Shown here one piece after another: positions 16,074 through 24,609 of a stretch of 64,000 nt of DNA (within the stretch, counting starts at the first letter, position 1; every line of letters begins with the position of its first letter). Source of the DNA: Casimicrobium huifangae (lineage in GTDB: Bacteria > Pseudomonadota > Gammaproteobacteria > Burkholderiales > Casimicrobiaceae); the NCBI RefSeq assembly GCF_009746125.1, contig NZ_CP041352.1, positions 1,267,847 to 1,331,846 on the forward strand, written 5' to 3'. A model generated the notes under the pieces. It saw only the letters and a list, made by a program, of their open reading frames with translations. It was not told the DNA's origin and searched no databases. A program made the translations under genes and the position numbers.

Positions 16074-17144
16074 ATGACAACCTCAGCTGACGCCGCCGTT
16101 GCGCCAATTGACCTGTTGATTCTTGGTGGTACCGGCTTCATCGGTGGGCCGCAGGTGCGCTACGCCGTCAGCCGCGGACATCGCGTCACGCTGTTCAATC
16201 GCGGGCAACGCGACAGCGAGCGCATTGACGGCGTGGAATATCTGGTCGGTGACCGCGACAGCGGCGACTATCGCGCCCTGCACGGCCGTCGCTTCGACGC
16301 CTGCATTGACAACGCCACCCTGGCGCCGCGCTGGGTACGGGACGCCGCGCAAGTGCTCGCCGGCAACGTGGTGCACTATTGCTTTATCTCCACGGTGTCG
16401 GTGTACGCCAGCGATGCCGAGCCAGGCGCCGACGAAACGGCAGCACGTGAAACCTATGCCGGTGAGGCCGATCCATTCACGCTGTCACCGGCCGATGTGC
16501 GCGCCAACATGGCGCTCTATGGTTCGCTCAAGACGTTGAGTGAAGACGAGGCGTTGCGCTGCTATCCGGGGCACTGCGCGCTGCTGCGGCCGGGCCTGAT
16601 CGTCGGGCCGGGTGATGAGAGCGACCGCTTCACCTACTGGCCGGTGCGCATCGCGCAGGGAGGCGACGTGCTGGTCCCGCCGCGTGAAGACCCGGTGCAG
16701 TGGATCGATGTGCGCGATGTGGCGGAGTGGAGCGTGCAGGTGGCCGAGCGGCAGCTGACTGGCGCGTACAACCTGAAAGGCCCGGCGCTGGCGACCACCA
16801 TGGGAGAGATGCTGGAGACAATCCGCGGAGTGGCCAACCCGGCCGCCGTGCTTCGCGAGGCGTCACGCGACTTCCTGCAGGCGCACGGGGTGCAGGCGTG
16901 GGTCGATCTGCCGGTGTGGATTCCGGGCGTCGGCGATACCGCCGGCGCACATCGGCGCAGCAACGCCCGGGCGCTCGCCGCCGGGCTGAATTTCCGGCCG
17001 CTGGCGCAGACGGTCGCCGACACGCTCGACTGGTGGCGCAAATTGCCGGAGTCACGGCAGAATGCGTTCCCGGCAGGAAAATTTGGGTTGTTGCCAGCGC
17101 GGGAACGGGAGTTGCTGACCGTCCTCGCGGCCCAGCGCTCCTGA
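16074..17144 (+). CDS. NAD(P)-dependent epimerase/dehydratase family protein
   Basis: The 356-residue Rossmann protein has 'LLILGGTGFIGGPQVRYAVSRGHRVTLFNRGQ' at about residues 13-45, the NAD(P)-binding start of extended SDR proteins. 'FISTVSVYAS' near residue 103 supplies the Ser region, and 'NMALYGSLKTLSE' near 145 gives a Tyr-x3-Lys pair. It ends with 'FRPLAQTVADTLDWWRKLPE', typical of the RNA-binding or isoflavone-reductase-like atypical SDR group. The substrate is unknown. It begins two bases after the yfiB stop, so it may be transcribed with the c-di-GMP operon. Confidence 0.85.
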   Translation: MTTSADAAVAPIDLLILGGTGFIGGPQVRYAVSRGHRVTLFNRGQRDSERIDGVEYLVGDRDSGDYRALHGRRFDACIDNATLAPRWVRDAAQVLAGNVVHYCFISTVSVYASDAEPGADETAARETYAGEADPFTLSPADVRANMALYGSLKTLSEDEALRCYPGHCALLRPGLIVGPGDESDRFTYWPVRIAQGGDVLVPPREDPVQWIDVRDVAEWSVQVAERQLTGAYNLKGPALATTMGEMLETIRGVANPAAVLREASRDFLQAHGVQAWVDLPVWIPGVGDTAGAHRRSNARALAAGLNFRPLAQTVADTLDWWRKLPESRQNAFPAGKFGLLPARERELLTVLAAQRS

Positions 17145-17185
17145 CAACCGGCAGGGTGTGCTGTTCCGCTTCCGCGAGACGAGTG

Positions 17186-17302
17186 CAGCTTTTCGGTGAA
17201 AGTACCGTGCGCGTTGGGCCAAGTACGGTTTTTCGTTGAAAGTCGACTTGCTACCATTTCGCCGTTCGAGCCCATATTGAATAACCGTTTCAACCAGAAG
17301 TT
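17186..17302. repeat. long palindromic intergenic repeat, copy 2
   Basis: Landmarks are CTTTTC 17189, TGGGC 17215, TCGAC 17243, AGCCCATAT 17269 and a weak right end (CAGAAG) at 17295. The spacing equals that of the other copies. It ends about 24 bp before the hydroxylase start codon, so it is inside or overlaps that gene's leader. Confidence 0.8.
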
Positions 17303-17325
17303 GCCAGCTGGCAGGAGTGCTTCCG

Positions 17326-18453
17326 ATGCTCGAAAAGCTCAATGAACTGACCGAAGGCCACGGCGCGCTGAAGCCCGGCCACGGCCTGATCACCGGCGTG
17401 ATCGCACTGTCGCTGGCAATCCTGTGCTTTCTCGGCGTGCTCGCCTTCCATTTCCCGGAATACCTGACCACACCGCAACTGCGCAAGAGTTACGACGTCG
17501 ACACCATCCGCAAGATCATGCTGGTGGCACTGGTGATTGCCGGCGGCCTGAGTCTGGTGAACATTATTTTCAATCGCGCGCGCTGGCTGTCGGCCTTTGC
17601 CTTCCTGCTGGTGGCGCTGTCGGCGCTGCTCGGTGGTCACAAGGTGGACGTCAACCCGAACTTCCCTGATCACACGCCCTACATCGGCCTCGACTGGTTC
17701 ATCCTCGACCTGCTCGGCTCGTCGCTGATCTTCATCTTCATCGAGAAGCTGTTCAAGCACCGCAAGGAGCAACCGGTGTTCCGCGCTGAATGGCAGACCG
17801 ACTTCCATCACTTCATCGTCAACCACATGATCGTCGGCTTCGTGCTGCTGGCGACCAACCTGATGGTGCACAAGTTCTTTGGCTGGGCGGGCAACGACGG
17901 CATTCGCGGCTGGGTGCAGGGCCTGCCGTTCTGGGCCGGTGTGCTGCTGATCATTCTGGTCGCCGATTTTGTGCAGTACTGGACGCATCGCGCGTATCAC
18001 GAGGTGCCGATTCTTTGGCGGCTGCATGCGGTGCATCACAGCGCCAAGAGCATGGACTGGCTGGCCGGTTCGCGGCAGCACATTCTGGAGCTGCTGATCA
18101 CCCGCACGCTGGTGCTGGCGCCGATCTACGTGCTGGGCTTTTCCAAGGAAGTTATCGACGCCTACATCGTGATCGTTGGCTTCCAGGCCGTGTTCAATCA
18201 TGCCAACGTCAGCGTGCGCCTGGGGCCGCTGCGCTACATCATCGTGACGCCGAATTTTCACCACTGGCATCACAGCCAGGACCAGGAGGCGCTGGACCGC
18301 AACTATGCGGCGCACTTCGCCTTCCTCGACTACCTGTTCGGCACAGCGGTGAAAAGCACCAAACTGTGGCCCGAGCGCTACGGCGTGCTCGGCGACTACG
18401 TGCCGAACGGCTTCATCAAGCAGTTCAAGTTCCCGTTCACCTGGAAGGGCTGA
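17326..18453 (+). CDS. sterol desaturase / fatty acid hydroxylase superfamily protein
   Basis: The 375-residue integral membrane protein has about five TM segments. The eight-His di-iron motif set is present: 'WTHRAYHEVP' near residue 223 (HxxxH), 'RLHAVHHSAKSMDW' near 236 (HxxHH), and 'NHANV' and 'NFHHWHHSQD' near 295-317 (HxxHH). Members hydroxylate or desaturate lipids using O2 at the membrane. GGCAGGAG precedes the ATG at 17326. The protein is longer than the minimal family because of a roughly 120-residue N-terminal membrane region. The substrate is unknown; this could also be an alkylglycerol monooxygenase-like enzyme. Confidence 0.9.
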   Translation: MLEKLNELTEGHGALKPGHGLITGVIALSLAILCFLGVLAFHFPEYLTTPQLRKSYDVDTIRKIMLVALVIAGGLSLVNIIFNRARWLSAFAFLLVALSALLGGHKVDVNPNFPDHTPYIGLDWFILDLLGSSLIFIFIEKLFKHRKEQPVFRAEWQTDFHHFIVNHMIVGFVLLATNLMVHKFFGWAGNDGIRGWVQGLPFWAGVLLIILVADFVQYWTHRAYHEVPILWRLHAVHHSAKSMDWLAGSRQHILELLITRTLVLAPIYVLGFSKEVIDAYIVIVGFQAVFNHANVSVRLGPLRYIIVTPNFHHWHHSQDQEALDRNYAAHFAFLDYLFGTAVKSTKLWPERYGVLGDYVPNGFIKQFKFPFTWKG

Positions 18454-18487
18454 TGGCAGCGCCCGTACGGGCTCGTCTCTGCCTTGC

Positions 18488-18516
18488 TTGACAATTCGCA
18501 CGACCGTGCGCAAAAT
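18488..18516 (+). promoter_or_regulatory. tetR promoter with operator in the spacer
   Basis: TTGACA and CAAAAT are separated by 17 bases. The spacer carries TTCGCAC-GACC-GTGCGCA, a palindrome repeated almost exactly before the next gene (19232-19249). The -10 ends six bases before the tetR ATG, so the transcript would be leaderless or nearly so. Confidence 0.7.
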
Positions 18517-18522
18517 GCGCGC

Positions 18523-19179
18523 ATGTCGACAGTGGCCACCAAAACCAGCAAGAGCGAGATGACGCGTGCCGCGATCATCGGCGCGGCGCTGGACATCGCG
18601 CTGGCCGAAGGGCTGGAGGCGATCACCTTGCAGGCGGTGGCCGATCGCGTTGGCTTGTCGAAGAGTGGCGTGTTTTCCCGCGTTGGTTCGCGCGAGGCGC
18701 TGCAATCGGCGGTCATTGAGGAATACGATCGCCGCTTCCTCGCCGACGTCTTCGTGCCCGCGATGCAGGCACCGAAGGGGCTGCCGCGGCTGAGCGCCAT
18801 TGTGCGTCGCTGGATCGAGCGGGTGCGGGTGGTCGAGGCCAATACCGGTTGCCTGTATACCGCTGGCGCCTTCGAGCTGGACGACCGCGAAGGGCCGTTG
18901 CGCGAGCAGCTGCTGCGCGGCGTGCTGGGCTGGCGGGCGGCGCTGCGCCGTGTGGTGCTGCAGGCCGTCGAGCAGGGTCATCTGCGCGCCGACTGCGACG
19001 TCGAGCAGACGGTCGCCGAGATTTATTCGATGATGATTGGCACCGTGCATGACGCCCGCTTCATGCGCGACCCGCGCGCGGCCGAGCGTGCACACACCTG
19101 CTTCGAGCGGCTGATCCATTCGCTGGCTGCCGGTTCGTCTGCGCTGGCCACGCAACTGGCCCCAATCGCTACGTCCTAG
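18523..19179 (+). CDS. TetR/AcrR family regulator
   Basis: The 218-residue protein has an N-terminal helix-turn-helix: 'AAIIGAALDIALAEGLEAITLQAVADRVGLSKSGVFSRVGSREALQSAV' at about residues 18-65. A helical C-terminal ligand domain contains 'GCLYTAGAFELDDREGPLREQL' near 110, characteristic of the TetR_C group seen beside hydrolase genes. The ATG at 18523 is chosen because the promoter and operator run right up to it. The same operator occurs before the following hydrolase, so the regulator probably controls both itself and that gene. Confidence 0.92.
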   Translation: MSTVATKTSKSEMTRAAIIGAALDIALAEGLEAITLQAVADRVGLSKSGVFSRVGSREALQSAVIEEYDRRFLADVFVPAMQAPKGLPRLSAIVRRWIERVRVVEANTGCLYTAGAFELDDREGPLREQLLRGVLGWRAALRRVVLQAVEQGHLRADCDVEQTVAEIYSMMIGTVHDARFMRDPRAAERAHTCFERLIHSLAAGSSALATQLAPIATS

Positions 19180-19231
19180 TTCCATCGTGGCGCCCGCGAC
19201 GATTCGCAGGCGTCCGAAAATGTCCCTATAT

Positions 19232-19249
19232 TTCGCACGGTTGTGCGAA
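19232..19249. promoter_or_regulatory. TetR operator before the hydrolase gene
   Basis: TTCGCACGGTTGTGCGAA is a palindrome (TTCGCAC-N4-GTGCGAA). It matches the operator in the tetR promoter at both half-sites apart from one base, and it sits 33 bp before the hydrolase ATG. Confidence 0.75.
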
Positions 19250-19281
19250 TGTGTTCCGATTCACTGTCAACAGGAGTCCTT

Positions 19282-20268
19282 ATGAATGCTGTAACAACGA
19301 CTGGACAGAACCCATCGTCGCGCCAGAACGGCGCGGCGCCAGCACCGGCGTCTGGCGGCGTTGCCGTCCGCTTCTACGAGCGTAATGCTGGCGTGAGCCT
19401 GCTGCGCGGCATGCTCGGCGGTGCCGAGGCGTTGTCGTCGCGGCTGGCCGAACGCATGGCCCAGCGACTGTTCCTGACGCCGCTGCCGCTGCGCGGCTTT
19501 GCGCGCCGCAGCGCCTGGGGGCCGCAGTGGCAGATCGAGCGCTGGCCGTTTGAGCGTGTCAATGTCTGCGTCTATCGCTACCGTGGCGGCGCCGATTGCG
19601 ATGAGGGGCAGATGGCCGTGACGCAGCGGCCGCATGTGCTGTTGATGCACGGTTGGGCCGGCCGTGCCACCCAGATGAAGGCCCTGGCGGAGTCACTGGC
19701 CAGTGAAGGCTTTGTGCCCATCGTGATGGATGCGCCAGCACATGGCGCCAGCAACGGCAGCACCAGCAACTTGCCGCAGTTTGCCCGCGCGCTGGAGTAC
19801 GTTTGCGCACGTCTGGCCGAGCAGGGCATCAAGCTGCACGCGGTCATTGCCCATTCGCTGGGTGGCAGCGCGGCGGCGTTCGCGCTGTCGCGCAGCCGGC
19901 TGGCGCGCTCGCTGGTACTGATTGCCGCACCGGATGCCCCGCGCGACTACACCCGCATGTTCGCTCACGTGTTCGGTATTTCGGAGCGAACTCGCGCTGC
20001 CATGCAACGGCGCATCGAGGCGCAGGAGGGTCTGCTGATGCAGCAGTTCGACGCCGCCCACAGCGCACCGCGGGTCACGGTACCGACGCTGGTGGCGCAC
20101 GACGCCGACGACAGTGCCAATCCGTTTGCAGCAGCCGAGCGCTTCATGCAGCATCTGCCGCAGGCGGAGCTGCTGGCGACCGCAGGCCTGGGCCATAGCC
20201 GCATCCTGAAAGACCCGGCGGTACACGCTCGCATCACGGCGTTCCTGATGCGGCAACTGGCGCCCTAG
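19282..20268 (+). CDS. alpha/beta hydrolase
   Basis: The 328-residue enzyme has an alpha/beta-hydrolase core: an oxyanion-hole motif 'LMHGWAGRATQMKALAESL' near residue 135, a nucleophile elbow 'VIAHSLGGSAA' near 200, an acid 'LVAHDADDSANPFAAAERF' near 275 and a catalytic His in 'TAGLGHSRIL' near 303. The first 110 residues form an N-terminal extension with an 'RRSAWGPQWQIERWPF' segment. AGGAGT precedes the ATG at 19282. The operator upstream links it to the TetR regulator. The substrate is unknown; an esterase acting on a lipophilic inducer is plausible. Confidence 0.9.
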   Translation: MNAVTTTGQNPSSRQNGAAPAPASGGVAVRFYERNAGVSLLRGMLGGAEALSSRLAERMAQRLFLTPLPLRGFARRSAWGPQWQIERWPFERVNVCVYRYRGGADCDEGQMAVTQRPHVLLMHGWAGRATQMKALAESLASEGFVPIVMDAPAHGASNGSTSNLPQFARALEYVCARLAEQGIKLHAVIAHSLGGSAAAFALSRSRLARSLVLIAAPDAPRDYTRMFAHVFGISERTRAAMQRRIEAQEGLLMQQFDAAHSAPRVTVPTLVAHDADDSANPFAAAERFMQHLPQAELLATAGLGHSRILKDPAVHARITAFLMRQLAP

Positions 20269-20488
20269 ACATCGCAAGTCGGAAGTGCCGCAGTTGGGGC
20301 TGCGCTGGGCTGCAAGGTCGTCTGCGCAAGGGGCAGCCCTGACACATTCGGGGCAAGTTCTTAACCCTGGTCATGGACAGCCGCAGAAACTGTTCGCTAA
20401 AGTTCACTGTCAGATCGCCGGCTGGCACCGGCCTGCGCTGACGAAGGTGGAAAATACGCGCACTGCGGAATTTCGTTGAAAGCTGCAC

Positions 20489-21682
20489 ATGGATTTTGAT
20501 GTTGTCGTGATCGGGGCGGGCCCTGCCGGTTTGAGCTTTGCCCGGGCGTTGAGCGTCGGGGAAGCAGGCGCCGGGCAAACGCCGCTGCGCATTGCGCTGA
20601 TCGAGTCGCAACCCGAGGCCACGCTCGCGTCGCCGGCCTTTGACGGGCGCGAAATCGCGCTCACCCACTTCTCCGCCCGCGTGCTGCGCGAGCTTGGCAT
20701 GTGGGATCGCTTCCCGGCCGACGCCGTTTCACCCTTGCGCGATGCCAAGGTGCTCAACGGCCTGTCGCTGCATGGCATGAACATTGAGCACCGGCACGGC
20801 AACAAGGACGAGCTGGGCTACCTGATCTCCAATCACCTGATCCGCAAGGCGGCGTACGAGGCGGTGAAAGATTCGCCCAACGTGACGCTGATCTGCGACG
20901 CCAAAGTGACCGACCTGCGCACGGATGCTGATGGCGGCCAGGTGACGATGGCCGACGGCAACACGCTGCGCGCGTCGCTGGTGGTTGCTGCCGACAGCCG
21001 CTTCTCGGCGGCGCGGCGCGCAATGGGTATCTCAGCGCGGATGCACGACTTTGGCAAGGTCATGATGGTCTGCCAGATGGAGCATGACGAGCCGCATGAA
21101 CACGTTGCCTGGGAGTGGTTCGATTACGGCCAGACCCTGGCGCTGCTGCCGATGAACGGCAACCGCTCGTCGGTGGTGTTGACGCTGCCGCAGCACGAGA
21201 TGCAGCCGCTGGAGGCGATGTCCGCCGAGGCGTTCAACGATGCCATCACTGCCCGCTTTGCGCGCCGGCTGGGTGACATGCGACTGACCAGTACCCGTCA
21301 CTGCTATCCGCTGGTGGCGGTGTATGCCGACCGCTTTGTTGGCAAGCGCTTCGCGCTGATGGGTGACGCAGCAGTGGGTATGCATCCGGTGACCGCGCAT
21401 GGCTTCAACTTTGGTCTCAAGGGCGCGGACACGCTGGCGCGCGGCATGCTCAAGGCGCGTGCGAGTGGCAGCGACTTCGCTTCACCTGCCGTGCTGCAGG
21501 CCTACGAGAGTACGCATCGGCGCGCGACGCTGCCGCTCTATCTGGCGACGCACGCGGTGGCCAAGCTCTACACCAGTGAATCCCTGCCCAGCCGGGTGTT
21601 GCGCGACGCCTTCCTGGGCATTGGCCAGCGCCTGACGCCGTTCAAGCGTTTGGTTGCCGCTAGCCTTACCGGGGCGCACTGA
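20489..21682 (+). CDS. ubiM: FAD-dependent ubiquinone hydroxylase, UbiM-like
   Basis: The 397-residue flavoprotein has the GxGxxG FAD motif 'VVVIGAGPAGLSFARAL' at residues 5-21, the 'FDGREIALTHFSARVLRELGMW' region near 52, 'YLISNHLIRKAAYEAV' near 112 and the second FAD motif 'RFALMGDAAVGMHPVTAHGFNFGLKGADTLA' near 288. The GREIALTH and AHGFN sequences place it in the UbiH/F/M family and closest to UbiM. UbiM hydroxylates the ubiquinone ring, at C5 in the demethoxyubiquinol step, in organisms lacking UbiF or Coq7. I infer UbiM over UbiH/UbiI from remembered sequence patterns, so the exact step is less certain than the family. Confidence 0.8.
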   Translation: MDFDVVVIGAGPAGLSFARALSVGEAGAGQTPLRIALIESQPEATLASPAFDGREIALTHFSARVLRELGMWDRFPADAVSPLRDAKVLNGLSLHGMNIEHRHGNKDELGYLISNHLIRKAAYEAVKDSPNVTLICDAKVTDLRTDADGGQVTMADGNTLRASLVVAADSRFSAARRAMGISARMHDFGKVMMVCQMEHDEPHEHVAWEWFDYGQTLALLPMNGNRSSVVLTLPQHEMQPLEAMSAEAFNDAITARFARRLGDMRLTSTRHCYPLVAVYADRFVGKRFALMGDAAVGMHPVTAHGFNFGLKGADTLARGMLKARASGSDFASPAVLQAYESTHRRATLPLYLATHAVAKLYTSESLPSRVLRDAFLGIGQRLTPFKRLVAASLTGAH

Positions 21683-21815
21683 CAGCCGGGCTGCCCGCCG
21701 CATCGGCGACTTCATTCCGTGTCCAATTCAATCCGAGGCCAGGCGCGACGACGCAGACAGTGCTGGTGCACGGCAAGGAGGCGCAACGACGTATCGGATT
21801 GAATTGGACCAGGAG

Positions 21816-22508
21816 TCAGATGCCGTGATAGCGGTCGGGCCGATGGTTAATCGCGATGACGAAATTCAGCGCGGCGGCAGCAAGCACCGAGAGCGCGACA
21901 CGGTCCGCCGGCAACAGCCACAGCGCTGAGGCAAGAATCGCGACATCGCACAGCATCTGCACGCTGCCGGCGCGCCAGCCCTTGCGCTGTTGCAGCCAGA
22001 TCGCCATGGCGCCGAGGCCGCCAAGGCTGGCGCCGTGGCGGATCAGCATCAGGATGCCGCTGCCCGCCAGCAGACCGCCCATGATCGCCGAGAACACCGG
22101 GTTCAGGCTGGCGAACGAAAGCAGATGCGGCAGCACTTCGGTGTAGACCGCAAGTACGGCGACTGCACAAAACGTCTTCAGCGTGAACGCAGCGCCCAGC
22201 GCCCGCCAGGCGAACACGTAGAACGGCAGGTTCAGCGCGAACAACACGGCACCGAGCGACCAGCCCGAGCCATAGTGCAACAGAAACGACAGCCCGGCGA
22301 TGCCACCCGGCAGTAGGCGGCTGTCGCGCATGAAAGCCAGCGACAAGGCGACGAACAGGCAGCCGGTGAGGATGCCTTGCACGTCCTCCAGTGGCGTGTG
22401 CGCGGCGCGCGGTACCGGTGCAACGCTGCGGCTGACTGCAGCTTCCTGCGCCGGCTCGGCAGTGTTTGCGGTGCTGACGTTTGGCAAGCCGTTCATGCCG
22501 GCGATCAT
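21816..22508 (-). CDS. YitT family membrane protein
   Basis: The 230-residue protein has a charged N-terminus of about 35 residues and then five or six TM segments. It carries YitT-family marks: 'DVQGILTGCLFVALSLAFMRDSRLLPGGIAGLSFLLHYGSGW' from residue 43 and 'SGILMLIRHGASLGGLGAMAIWLQQRKGWRAG' near 155. The family is broadly conserved in bacteria and of unknown function. It lacks the C-terminal DUF2179 cytoplasmic domain found in Bacillus homologues. It converges with ubiM. Confidence 0.9.
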   Translation of the reverse strand: MIAGMNGLPNVSTANTAEPAQEAAVSRSVAPVPRAAHTPLEDVQGILTGCLFVALSLAFMRDSRLLPGGIAGLSFLLHYGSGWSLGAVLFALNLPFYVFAWRALGAAFTLKTFCAVAVLAVYTEVLPHLLSFASLNPVFSAIMGGLLAGSGILMLIRHGASLGGLGAMAIWLQQRKGWRAGSVQMLCDVAILASALWLLPADRVALSVLAAAALNFVIAINHRPDRYHGI

Positions 22509-22611
22509 AGAGCGCCGTCGCGAGTGGAAAATTGCGCAACATCATGCTTTGCCGACTGGTTGCATGTGTTTCGCCGGTTGCACCCCGTTGCGCGGAGTGC
22601 TAAGTTACGCC

Positions 22612-22747
22612 TGTCGCCGATCCAACGAAAGGAGACCAGCATTCAGGACGGAAAACTTCCAGAGCTTTGCTGACGTTACCAATCGCGCGCAATGCGCAAT
22701 GATGCTCGCGTGAGCAATCAACAAAAGCGCCCTCCGGGGCGCTTTTT
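22612..22747 (+). ncRNA. candidate short transcript with promoter, Shine-Dalgarno and terminator
   Basis: TTGCAC (22578-22583) and TAAGTT (22601-22606), 17 bases apart, form a plausible promoter pointing right. A GGAG (22631-22634) follows, but the codon at the expected start is ATT (22641), and that frame stops after ten codons. A hairpin with T-run ends the unit at 22747, predicting an RNA of about 136 nt. It could be a small RNA or the remnant of a truncated gene: the next frame encodes a phasin-like 'FQSFADVTNRAQ' segment. Confidence 0.35.
22723..22747. terminator. bidirectional intrinsic terminator
   Basis: AAAAGCGCC and GGCGCTTTTT form a GC-rich hairpin with an A-run on the left and a T-run on the right, so it can act for both strands. 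It sits 25 bp after the DUF1801 stop codon (minus strand) and ends the candidate plus-strand transcript. Confidence 0.85.
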
Positions 22748-22772
22748 CATTGTCAGTGTTGGTGGCAGCGGG

Positions 22773-23198
22773 TCAAGCCTTCACGCGGCGTGGCGCCATT
22801 GCCTTGACGCTGCCGTCGACGATGGTTTTCAGTACCTTGATGTCGATATCAGCGAGGCGCTTGATGTACAGACAGGCCTTGCTCGCCTTGTGTTTGCCCA
22901 GCCTCGACAGCAGATCCTCAAAACCTTCGAAGCCGGGTGTCACATACAAGGTGAGATCGTTCTTGCGTGGCGAAAAGGCAATCAGCGGCCAGTCTGCCTC
23001 GCGCCCGCCGGCGTACTGCTGGCGGTAGAGACCGAAGCCAACGATGCTGGTGCCCCACATGACGGCAGGCTCGCCGCTTGCCTTCTGCATCATCGCGGCC
23101 AGCGTGCGGCAGTCATCGTGACGCTCCGGCGCCACTGCGGCGGCGAGAAACTCGTCAAGCGACGTCGTCGTGGGTTTGGTCTTTGCTTCCGTCGCCAT
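22773..23198 (-). CDS. DUF1801 family protein
   Basis: The 141-residue protein matches DUF1801: 'DEFLAAAVAPERHDDCRTLAAMMQKASGEPAVMWGTSIVGFG' at about residues 16-57, 'LIAFSPRKNDLTLYVTPGFEGFEDLLSRLGKHKASKACLYIKRLADIDIKVLKTIV' through residue 128. The domain is a small alpha/beta fold (YdhG/YjhX-like) of unknown role. AGGAG precedes the ATG at 23198. The transcript probably ends at the terminator at 22723. Confidence 0.9.
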   Translation of the reverse strand: MATEAKTKPTTTSLDEFLAAAVAPERHDDCRTLAAMMQKASGEPAVMWGTSIVGFGLYRQQYAGGREADWPLIAFSPRKNDLTLYVTPGFEGFEDLLSRLGKHKASKACLYIKRLADIDIKVLKTIVDGSVKAMAPRRVKA

Positions 23199-23610
23199 GG
23201 ATGGACTCCTGCTGCATAGAGGTCGCGTCAACGTTGCCTGGTGGCGCCGACAGCATCGTCAGATGAGTTGACGGTGCAAGGCTATCGCAAGCAGCGGGCA
23301 GCCGGAGCAGGGGCATAAGCTTTTTCGCAGAAATGGCTTTTGCATTGGGCTCATGGCTTGAAAATGGCCAAAGTCGACAAACAACGAAAATGAGCCTTTG
23401 GTCCTGATCAGAAGCGGATTGGCAACTGAAGCTGATGGTCATCACCGCACGAGACACACTCGGGCTGTCGGTGTGCGAAGCGAGCCGGCGACCGGACGCA
23501 GCCAGCCGCGACGAAGTGCGGAAACCCGGCGCGCGCCATGCTGTCAAATGGCTTTCAGGCTGTGCTGCCATTAACGGCCACCCAACCATCAGGACCATGA
23601 GGAAACACGC
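23199..23610. other. 412-bp divergent intergenic region
   Basis: This is the gap between the divergent DUF1801 and TerB-DUF697 genes. It contains palindromic repeat copy 3 (23318-23434). Beyond that I see no clear promoter consensus or open frame. Confidence 0.6.
23318..23434. repeat. long palindromic intergenic repeat, copy 3
   Basis: Landmarks are CTTTTTC 23320, TGGGC 23346, TCGAC 23374 and GAAGC 23428. The AGCC mark falls at 23393, about seven bases earlier than in other copies, so the right half is more diverged. Confidence 0.7.
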
Positions 23611-24609
23611 ATGAACGTAGAACAGCAACGCGCCACACTCGCCATCGCATTGATGAGTGCCTTTGCCGACGGCGGCAAGGATGGTCGCGAACGTGATGCA
23701 CTGGAACGCATCGCCGCCCGGTTGACCGGCGAGGGTGGCAGCGCTGCCGGGCTCGACATGCAGGGGCTCTATCAGGACGTCATCTTCCATCGCGTGACGG
23801 TGGAAAGCGCGGCAGCGGCGCTCAATGATGAGGAGTCGCGCCGGCTTGCCTACGAAATGGCGGTCGGCGTTGCCAATGCCGATGGCGCCCAGAATGAGCG
23901 CGAACGCGCGTTCCTGACGCAACTGCGCGGAGCGCTGCAGTTGTCCGACGCTGACGCTACTGCCATCGAGGCGGACGCTGTCAATATCGCTGGCGCCGCG
24001 TGGGCGGCTGCGGGCGCTCCAGCCGATGCGGCGTTGCTGCATTCACCACCGCCTGGGCAAGGTGGTTCGGCGCCGACTGCGAATGTTGATCGCACCGAGC
24101 TCGACAAGTCGATCCTCAACGCCAGCATCCTCAACGGCGCGCTGGAGCTGCTGCCGCAGTCGTGGGCCACCATGGCGATCATTCCGCTGCAGACGCGCAT
24201 GGTCTATCGCATCGGCAAGGCCTATGGCTACGAGCTCGACAGTGGACACATCAAGGAGTTTCTCGCCACCGTCGGTGTGGGGCTGGCATCGCAATATCTC
24301 GAACAGGCGGGGCGCCGCCTGATCGGTGGCCTGTTCGGCAAGCTCGCAGGAGGACTGGTCGGCGGTATCGCCCGCGGCGCGACCGGCATGGCCTTCTCGT
24401 TCGCCACCACCTACGCGCTCGGACAACTTGCCGTGCGCTACTACGGTGGCGGTCGCAGCATGAGCACGGACGTGTTGAAGCAGACTTTCGACGATCTGCT
24501 GGCGCCAGCGAAGGAGATGCAGGCGCGCTACGTGCCGCAGATTCAGGAGAAGGCGCGCGGCCTGAACGTTGGCAGTGTGATGGACATGATCAAGGGCAAT
24601 CGGGTGTAG
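23611..24609 (+). CDS. TerB-like plus DUF697-like membrane protein
   Basis: The 332-residue protein has two parts. The N-terminal 125 residues are helical with acidic motifs 'ALMSAFADGGKDGRERDALERIA' and 'VGVANADGAQNERERAFLTQLR'. These are paired Asp-containing repeats as in TerB tellurite-resistance domains, which bind divalent metal. After a Pro/Gly linker the C-terminal half carries 'PQSWATMAIIPLQTRMVYRIGKAYGYELDSGHIKEFLATVGVG' and a Gly-rich hydrophobic stretch, as in the DUF697/YcjF family of membrane-associated proteins. The fusion suggests a stress-linked membrane sensor. It stands alone. Confidence 0.78.
   Translation: MNVEQQRATLAIALMSAFADGGKDGRERDALERIAARLTGEGGSAAGLDMQGLYQDVIFHRVTVESAAAALNDEESRRLAYEMAVGVANADGAQNERERAFLTQLRGALQLSDADATAIEADAVNIAGAAWAAAGAPADAALLHSPPPGQGGSAPTANVDRTELDKSILNASILNGALELLPQSWATMAIIPLQTRMVYRIGKAYGYELDSGHIKEFLATVGVGLASQYLEQAGRRLIGGLFGKLAGGLVGGIARGATGMAFSFATTYALGQLAVRYYGGGRSMSTDVLKQTFDDLLAPAKEMQARYVPQIQEKARGLNVGSVMDMIKGNRV

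Noticed and set aside
17290-19185. 631-codon open frame on the minus strand
   Set aside because: It lies opposite the hydroxylase and tetR genes, is rich in His, Gln and Arg, has no family motif, and is an antisense shadow typical of GC-rich DNA.
20380-20488. Possible eighth copy of the palindromic repeat before ubiM
   Set aside because: Read on the minus strand the first 20 bases resemble a left arm, but TGGGC, TCGA and the right arm are not at the conserved distances.
22641-22713. Intact phasin gene
   Set aside because: Only a short phasin-like segment is present, out of frame with the SD and with no ATG; kept only as part of the candidate transcript.
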